Below, one piece after another: positions 57,934 through 64,000 of a DNA stretch of 64,000 nucleotides. The position numbers were made by a program, and so were the translations under genes. The stretch comes from Scleromitrula shiraiana (lineage: Eukaryota; Ascomycota; Leotiomycetes; Helotiales; Sclerotiniaceae): assembly GCA_028455995.1 (NCBI GenBank), contig JABELC010000004.1:2170001-2234000 (forward strand), given 5' to 3'. Position 1 is the first letter of the stretch, and every line of letters starts with the position of its first letter. The notes under the pieces were generated by a model. It was given only the letters and a program-made list of their open reading frames with translations, was not told where the DNA came from and ran no database searches.

Positions 57934-60013
57934 ATGGCTTCTTCTGACGATTCTTCTGATCTTTCCTCTATTCCTTCCGAGGATGAGAGTTTACAATTAA
58001 CTAAAAAAGATGGCATCCTCAAATTCTTCTCCAAAGCACCCAAAACCACGGCAGCACCCAAAATCGAGGCATCTCCGCCACGCCCAAAGCGTGAACCATC
58101 ACCACCTCATGAATATGTCTTAGCAGATAATCCAGATATTGCAGTATGTCAAAATCCTTATCGTCGCGTACTGGAACGCTTTGCACGTTTAAAACGCGTG
58201 GTTGTGGAGTACAATGGTTGTTAATCTAAATTCTATATAGTTTATCGTCATGTTTCGTTCGCGATTCAACGAAGCATTCCCAAAATCTCTACCTAATTTT
58301 GGTCCCCAAGAACTTGAGCGGGCAATCGTCAGTACAGTACCTGGAGACCATGCAGAACAATTTCTTTGCGCATTGTTGGGGCTTCTTTTGAATAGGAAGC
58401 AAGATGTTAAGTACGACATTTTTTCTGCAGTTCACTTTTTACTGGTTTATAGCGTCATCAACTAACCTCAATTTTTTAATAGAGCTGGGCATTATAATCG
58501 CGCTCTTGAGGAGGCTGTACAAACACACAAGTTGCAATGGGCCAAAAACTGGGAAAGCAAAAACCCTCTGTCTGGTGGAGCTACCTTTACATCTATGTCT
58601 CCTACGGAACGGGTATGCTCTTTGTTAACTACTTAGTACCATTAATGATGGCTCACACTGATGTTGTTATAGCTCACTCTTCTTCACGCTCTCATCCTTT
58701 GGTCTCTCTCTTCATCCGATGTAGTCAAAGGTATGATTACGGCCTCCTACAAACAAACCCGCCACGAGGATGATCTCAACCAACCACTATCTGTACAAGC
58801 ATGGGGCTCAGATGCCGATCGACGCCGTTACTATCTCATCGAAGGTTTGGACGACACACATTTTAGAGTCTACAGGGAAAGCAATCACACTGGTACAAAG
58901 AGGACTTGGTGGAGCGTGGCTAGTACTATAGATGAATTAAAGGCATTGGCCGAGAAGCTTTCTAAGGATGATGGTGGTCAAAAGGCTAGAACACTAAGCA
59001 ACAAGATACTTGCGGCCGTCCCTCGCTTCGAAGCAACTGAAGAGGTATGCAATATGGTTATGTTCCTGTGCTCTTTCACCAATGCTGACAATTTACAGAA
59101 ACGAAGAAAACGAGAATATCGACAAGCTCGGAAGGAACAATTCAAACGTCCAGAGCCCAATTTCTCAATGTATGAAGGACGTACCCGAGGAGGAAAGCGA
59201 ATGAAATATACATATTCCGACGATGAGGATGACATTTACTCTGATACCACCGCCTCCCGCCGTTCCACTCGTAACACTGGTACTCACACCCCAGCCGAAC
59301 CTGCAGGTCCCACTGTGACTCAAAGCGGCCGCCAGGTCAGATCTCGTGTTGGAGGTGCCTATGGTGAGAGTATGTTAAGTGGGACGCATAACGTTGTTGC
59401 CGCTAGTGATGAAGCTGAGGATTCGGAAGAAGTTACTAATTCCAGGCCTCGGCGTGCTGCTGCTCCTAGCCGTGGTCAGAACTGGGCAACTAAGGGAAAA
59501 CATATCGAAGGATACAATTCGGTTGATGCGATGGACGATGACGAAGAAGATGATGCTAGTGAGCAGGATTATGGCGACGATGAAGAAGATGACGATCACG
59601 TATCGCTTGCTAGTGATGTCGATGAGCCTGATGAGGACTCTATCACAGACGATGATATGGATATAGATGGAGAGATTGAGATAAAGAAGAGTCTGATTGT
59701 TAAGCTCTCAATCAAGACTCCAACACCTGAAAAGAAGAAGGCAGAGATCCAACTTCGTTTGAGCCCTCAACCAAGCCCGACTCCCGATGTTACAACCACA
59801 CAGAATACAGCATGCCCTGTAGTCGACATGGAAGTAGATGATGGCAAGTCTCCAAAACTTATTGAAGCACCAGCAGACAACAGCCCTAAACCTGTCAAGA
59901 TTTCATCTAAACCAATTCCATCACCCCTCTCACCTTCACTTACCTTTCGTGGCAGTCCGGAAAAGGCGACCGCTTTGCCACCATCTATTAATGTCGGTTA
60001 TGGTGGTTTATAA
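57934..60013 (+). CDS. WHIM1-domain nuclear protein (ISWI/DDT-associated type)
   Basis: Probable chromatin-remodelling accessory factor; WHIM motifs in ISWI partners measure linker DNA between nucleosomes. Five exons with introns at 58144-58240, about 58410-58484, about 58613-58671 and about 59047-59098. It starts MASSDDSSDLSSIPSEDESL. The conserved region covers MFRSRFNEAFPKSLPNFGPQ, AEQFLCALLGLLLNRKQDVK and HYNRALEEAVQTHKLQWAKN, then the WHIM1 part LTLLHALILWSLSSSDVVKG. This is followed by DLNQPLSVQAWGSDADRRRY and YLIEGLDDTHFRVYRESNHT (a WSTF/WHIM2-3-like segment). The C-terminal half is acidic and disordered with EDDASEQDYGDDEEDDDHVS. The family relationship is from memory of fungal homologues; complex membership is inference. 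Confidence 0.85.
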
Positions 60014-60408
60014 TGTAACAGGTTTTTGTAGCGAACAATCAGAAGGGATATCAAAAAGGCGTTATTATGGCAATGGAGGGTGGGGTGTTGATTCGACTGG
60101 TTCATTTAAATCCATATTACGAGCACGTTAGAGTGCGCTATAGATCAGTCTACGCTACATATTCTAAGGAACACTATAGTATTGTACTGTCACTGTAAGA
60201 TATGATTATCTTCTCTCTCACAAGGGGCCAAGAATCACGACTGCATAATAATATACATTATATTTATTACTGTTACACCACCACAGTCGACTTGTGAATT
60301 TACCATAAATCTTGTATCAAACCAAATGCTCCCTTGACCATGGCTTGTGCCTTTTGAAAAGGGATATCTTCGAGGTTCAGAATTCGAAACATACACAATA
60401 ATTTTATT
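60014..60408. other. intergenic stretch, convergent 3' regions
   Basis: About 395 bases between the WHIM1 gene and the probable end of the DUF1770 gene. AT-rich, no gene seen. Confidence 0.35.
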
Positions 60409-61213
60409 CTATGTACTCCATCTCCAAACGCCATGTATGCCGATCCCTTTTGTCACAAATGCCTCATAAATCATTCCTCTCAATCTCCCAAAGTCATATT
60501 CTCGTGATACTACTCCAGTTCCATCAGCAAATATACTTCGTAGCAACAATAATCAATAGAGTAAATGTAAGGGACTTACATCCCCCATCTCTGCCGCTAG
60601 CTTTGCATCTTTCGAAACTCTCTTTAGTTTTTTCTTTATTGGCCAGTTGTTGACATTATACCACCACCGACGAACTCGGGCTCCGGCGCTGTTGCCGTTG
60701 AGCTTTGCGTTGCGGTTCCAGTGTTTCCAACCAGCGTAGAATAGATTGACTACGACTCCCTGGAGAAGTGGCATGCATACCTGGATTTCTGGGTCAGTTC
60801 CTGTAGTTCTAAAAAGAATTTTTTTATAAAAAGCCTCCATTGGAATTTCATAGATAAGAGAAGTAATATACCTGGTCTTTGATAGTGATAAAAGCAATCT
60901 TCCAATACGAATCCGCATGCGCAATGCTAGCTAAATAGCTCTGCTCGAAGCGCAAATCAGGTAAAGGAGGAAAGCTCGCTCTTCGCGGCAGTGGCTTTAT
61001 AACGTCGTATGGAATATCTTCTATATCTTCTCCTTCTCCTAGATCAATGCCATCCTCATCATCGTATGCATAGTCGGATGGTGGGTGAACAGAAACAGGT
61101 TCTTTGCTTGATGCGGCGGTAGATGGATTGATATCGTGGGTAGGTGATGGCTCACGATTTATTGAGGCAGATTGGATCGTGGATACGATCTCGTTAGGTA
61201 TAGAATTCGACAT
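60409..61213 (-). CDS. DUF1770-type fungal protein, unknown function
   Basis: A fungal-specific family without known function. Exon 1 (61213-60872) encodes an acidic N-terminal half (DYAYDDEDGIDLGEGEDIED) followed by PLPDLRFEQSYLASIAHADS and YWKIAFITIKDQ. Exon 2 (60780-60580) continues VCMPLLQGVVVNLFYAGWKH, WNRNAKLNGNSAGARVRRWW and LKRVSKDAKLAAEMGD, with a hydrophobic segment (LLQGVVVNLFYAGW) that could be membrane-associated. A GTAAGT donor follows at 60579, so a last exon is expected. An open frame ending at the TAG at 60409 (GIGIHGVWRWST) with a TATGAG acceptor fits phase, but it is not certain. If the intron is not spliced, the protein ends 8 residues later at 60553. Confidence 0.72.
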
Positions 61214-62156
61214 ATTGGTGGTGGTGTTCTGCGAGTGTAGAGTTCAAGCTTGGTGAGCTTGAATAATTGTTATCGGATATGAGGGGTTCGGTACTTGCCG
61301 TGATACGTATAGTTCTACAAACACGGCTTTTCCACTAAGATATTATGTTATATTGTTTGATTCGGTCTTGAATCATAAGGACATTATATTGTACAAATCG
61401 ACTTCAAACTATCGAAACATCATAATGTTTAATTTCAAATCAAATACTGTAGTATTCTTATTCTTCAACTGAAAGGTGGTGAATGAATTTGTGCACCCCC
61501 TCTGAGCACACCATCTACTGCTTAGGTATAAGGAGCAATAAGTAAACTTATGCTCCCTTATCGGTATCCATACACCCTGGCGTAAACGGGTAGGTATATC
61601 GATTTCAACTCATGATTGTTGTGATTTTAGACCGAATTCGGTATAAGACCGAAGCGGTTCTAGGGGGCACGCGGCGAGGAAGGAGAGGATGTTTGTATAC
61701 CAATAAGAGGGCGTGTATTTACCTATTGCCTGCCGTGTATAAAAAGGTCTCTGAGATCGTTGCTAGCCGTAATATCACTTAGGACTGTGCCGGCTGGTAG
61801 TCTCAAGGAGAAATATGGGATACTAAGATATGACGGTATGCCATCTTACCTTCCAAGGCAACAACACTTTGCTTGTGTTGGCCTTTCAAACACCGTTGAT
61901 CTATCTATCATCAATGATCTCGGATATCATGATCACTTCTCTTCATTCACAACTGCGCATCTTCGCTGTTTCTCTCAACTCTTTTCCTCACTAGACAGGG
62001 TTGTTTCAACTTGCAGGAGCTGAATTGGCAAGGGCAATCAGCAAACTTTGTGTAGGATGTATATTGGTTACACAGTCTATATCTCGCAGCGTTCGAATTT
62101 CATTTTTTCTTCGGCACTTTCTATTTCGGAATTTCTTCCATCCTTCACTTCTCAAC
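61214..62156. promoter_or_regulatory. 943-base divergent spacer with a TATA box
   Basis: Contains the promoters of the DUF1770 gene (left) and of the stop-containing gene (right). The stretch 61738-61745 (TATAAAAA) is a good TATA box for plus-strand transcription starting around 61770, which would give a leader of about 390 bases. Confidence 0.45.
61738..61745 (+). promoter_or_regulatory. candidate TATA box
   Basis: TATAAAAA in the context GTGTATAAAAAGG. It is one of few consensus-like TATA boxes in the window and is upstream of the probable pseudogene. Confidence 0.45.
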
Positions 62157-63323
62157 ATGAATTCCTCAGAAGCTCTACAGCCAAACCACGCATTGGCCAC
62201 CCGCCCTGTCAGTACAACAGAGCATGTTGAATCACCGGTAGCCAATATTAATTATCCCGATCATCGCTACCAACTCTTCCAGAAGTCATTGCTTGAGTAT
62301 GAATATGCCCACAAGGAAGCATTCGTCTCTGCAAGTCTCACACGCTTACATTATGGGATCTATGAGGATGAGAAGAGATTGAGTGTCTATGGACCATCAC
62401 CACACAATGTCACGTTCGTGGCTGTTACTTTTGTTTTTCATCCTATGCACTCTGTTGAACATAGATTTAAGCGAGCTTAAATCAGTATTCAAGCCAACAG
62501 AGCTTTGGGGCATCCTGAAAAGGTTGTAGATCGGCCATTGAGGATCATCAAATTTACTCCACATATTGCGTTGGGTCGATATTCGACTGAGAACTTGCAT
62601 TGGAAATTTTCGTTGGGTCAGGAATGATGTTTGCTCTACTGTTCCTATAATCAAAACTTCTAAACTAGGAGCCAGGCCTCCAATATATCTAAGTATTGGC
62701 CTATTCCACAGGAGCGAGCTTAGGCGTCTCAACCCCGTTAACCACAACAGTTACGCCTTCAACTGAGTTTGACAGATCTAAAGTTATTGGTACAATGTTG
62801 AAGATCCAAGGTTCGACTCGTTCTATCAAGGATATGCAGAGCACGAAGCTTGTTTGGTCGCTGGAGGAAAACGAGCAACAATGTACTGGGCTTCCAAGGG
62901 AATTTACATTTGTTTTCCTTGTAGAACAGCCGGTCGCCAAAGCACCATTCTCCTTGCAAATCAGTATAAAACCGGTTTTCTCTCATAATATTGATGCATA
63001 AGTCTTTGGTAAAGAGGTTACGATGGAATCGGATATTCTCGTTGATGAAGTTGGGTAGAAGTACATGATTCTAGTTCATTTTATTAGTCATGAATTACTG
63101 GATACTGACTTCCAGCTAGATTCTCTAATAGTCCTTTCAATTTCGCTACAATGTCTGGGCAGTTTGAGGATTTAGTAGAGCTGCCGGGTAACGTGACAAG
63201 CATTCAGGTAGGGGCAGTGTACTTGTTATTGATGTGAAACTAACTACATGATAGGATTATGTTCCTACTATATCTCAGGTCTCTGATATTACACTTTCTC
63301 CTCGAGTGCCTGCTTCGTCTTAA
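62157..63323 (+). pseudogene. probable pseudogene of an unrecognised fungal protein family, two in-frame TAA stops
   Basis: A four-exon model (62157-62616, 62712-63054, 63120-63207, 63255-63323) sums to exactly 960 bases and stays in frame to a final TAA, but codons at 62478 and 62999 are TAA. The reading continues with coding character past both: after HPMHSVEHRFKRA comes ISIQANRALGHPEKVVDRPL, and after LQISIKPVFSHNIDA comes VFGKEVTMESDILVDEV. Other blocks are RYQLFQKSLLEYEYAHKEAF, TKLVWSLEENEQQ and QFEDLVELPGNVTSIQDYVP. No signal peptide or membrane segment is seen, and the fold looks beta-rich. Both stops can derive from CAA by C-to-T at CpA, the signature of repeat-induced point mutation. 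Alternatives are sequencing errors or two shorter genes. I do not know the family. Confidence 0.62.
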
Positions 63324-64000
63324 AACATGCTGGAAATGTACTATGAGACATGCATCTTCACATAACCGACAGATATTTTCAATTCAACCAGAGAGTCGGT
63401 ATGCTTCAGCTTGTAATAATATAAGGTTGATAGACGGTTGTTTTTTGATATCCAGGTACAGTTTTAATATTCTCTTTATCAAATGGAAGTTATAGAAATA
63501 AACTTTATTGTACTTCCTTGATACAAATCTTTAGCCACATAAAGGACAATTTGATGTTCTCCTGTTTTTCTTGGTCAACTTTTAGATTTTTGGGAATTCG
63601 AGGACAGTAACTTTTCTTTCGTAACTAGAAGGAATAGCTTTTGCTACTTAAGACTAAATTTTTGACTTCGTGCACTTCGTAGAACTCCAGTTCTTCCTGG
63701 TTGGTGTGCTTTTTGGAGTAGATCTTTCAGAGCGCTTCTATAGTGTTAGGTTCTAATACTTTTCATACTGCACATCTAAAATATCCGGCTTATGCGAGAC
63801 GGTGCCTATGGTAAGAATATGTTTGTTATTTTAGTTGTGACGCTTGATTGAGGAAGAGAGTCGATTGATGATAGTTCGACCAATAGTACAATATCCTTCT
63901 CCAATTGTTGGGGTCACTCAGATAGTAAATTGTATAAAATATCTATTCTCTATATGATCCTTTTTCTTTGTACGAAGTACAAAGAAAAAGGATTGGCATA
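63324..64000. other. right-end AT-rich stretch
   Basis: About 680 bases without a supportable gene. It ends in the perfect inverted repeat described separately. Confidence 0.4.
63957..63993. repeat. perfect 17-bp inverted repeat with 3-base loop
   Basis: ATCCTTTTTCTTTGTAC, then GAA, then its exact reverse complement. The 37 bases end seven bases before the window edge. Confidence 0.9.

Overview
The window is nuclear DNA from a filamentous ascomycete. Coding exons are interrupted by short introns (mostly 50-110 bases) with GTA/GTR donors, a CTAAC/CTGAC-like branch site and a TAG/CAG acceptor. Intergenic DNA is AT-rich and full of simple repeats, and every recognisable protein is of fungal type. 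Protein resemblance (complex I LYR subunit, Ssp1/CaMKK-like kinase, WHIM1 protein, DUF1770 protein) suggests a leotiomycete, possibly Sclerotiniaceae such as Botrytis, Sclerotinia or Monilinia. That placement is an impression, not a search result.

Layout. 1-12 kb is housekeeping: ribosomal protein uS9/S16, prephenate dehydrogenase TYR1, ribosomal protein uS11/S14, spliceosome assembly factor AAR2, a small unrecognised protein and eIF3c. 12.5-31.3 kb is looser: a small cysteine-containing secreted protein beside a 13-bp minisatellite, the repair ATPase RAD26/CSB, the DYRK kinase YAK1, a GT8 glycosyltransferase and a disordered proline/serine-rich protein, separated by 1.7-2.7 kb spacers packed with microsatellites. 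31.3-37.5 kb is a 6.3 kb gene desert with AT-rich, possibly decayed sequence and one widely spaced inverted repeat. 37.5-61.2 kb is gene-dense: RNA polymerase I/III subunit AC19, complex I NDUFA6, splicing factor BUD31, a CaMKK/Ssp1-like kinase, TRAPP subunit Bet5, PEX3, ATG101, a ZNF511-like zinc-finger protein, an EST1/SMG7-like protein, adenosine kinase, ribosomal protein uL2, a WHIM1 chromatin protein and a DUF1770 protein. Many are head-to-head pairs sharing 0.3-1.1 kb promoters (TYR1/uS11, NDUFA6/BUD31, kinase/Bet5, PEX3/ATG101, ZNF511-like/EST1-like). The right end (62.1-63.3 kb) holds a gene of a family I do not know. Its four-exon model joins perfectly in frame but carries two TAA stops.

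Functional themes: translation (uS9, uS11, uL2, eIF3c, AC19), splicing (AAR2, BUD31), signalling kinases (YAK1, Ssp1-like), organelle biology (PEX3, ATG101, Bet5, NDUFA6) and chromatin/repair (RAD26, WHIM1, EST1-like). They are neighbours, not a cluster with one shared function; no secondary-metabolite cluster, CRISPR array or intact transposon is visible. I found no convincing new multi-gene system. The best leads are the stop-containing gene at the right end, the small secreted protein and the inverted repeat in the gene desert. Exon boundaries were read by eye and may be off by a base or two unless the frame sum is stated to close.
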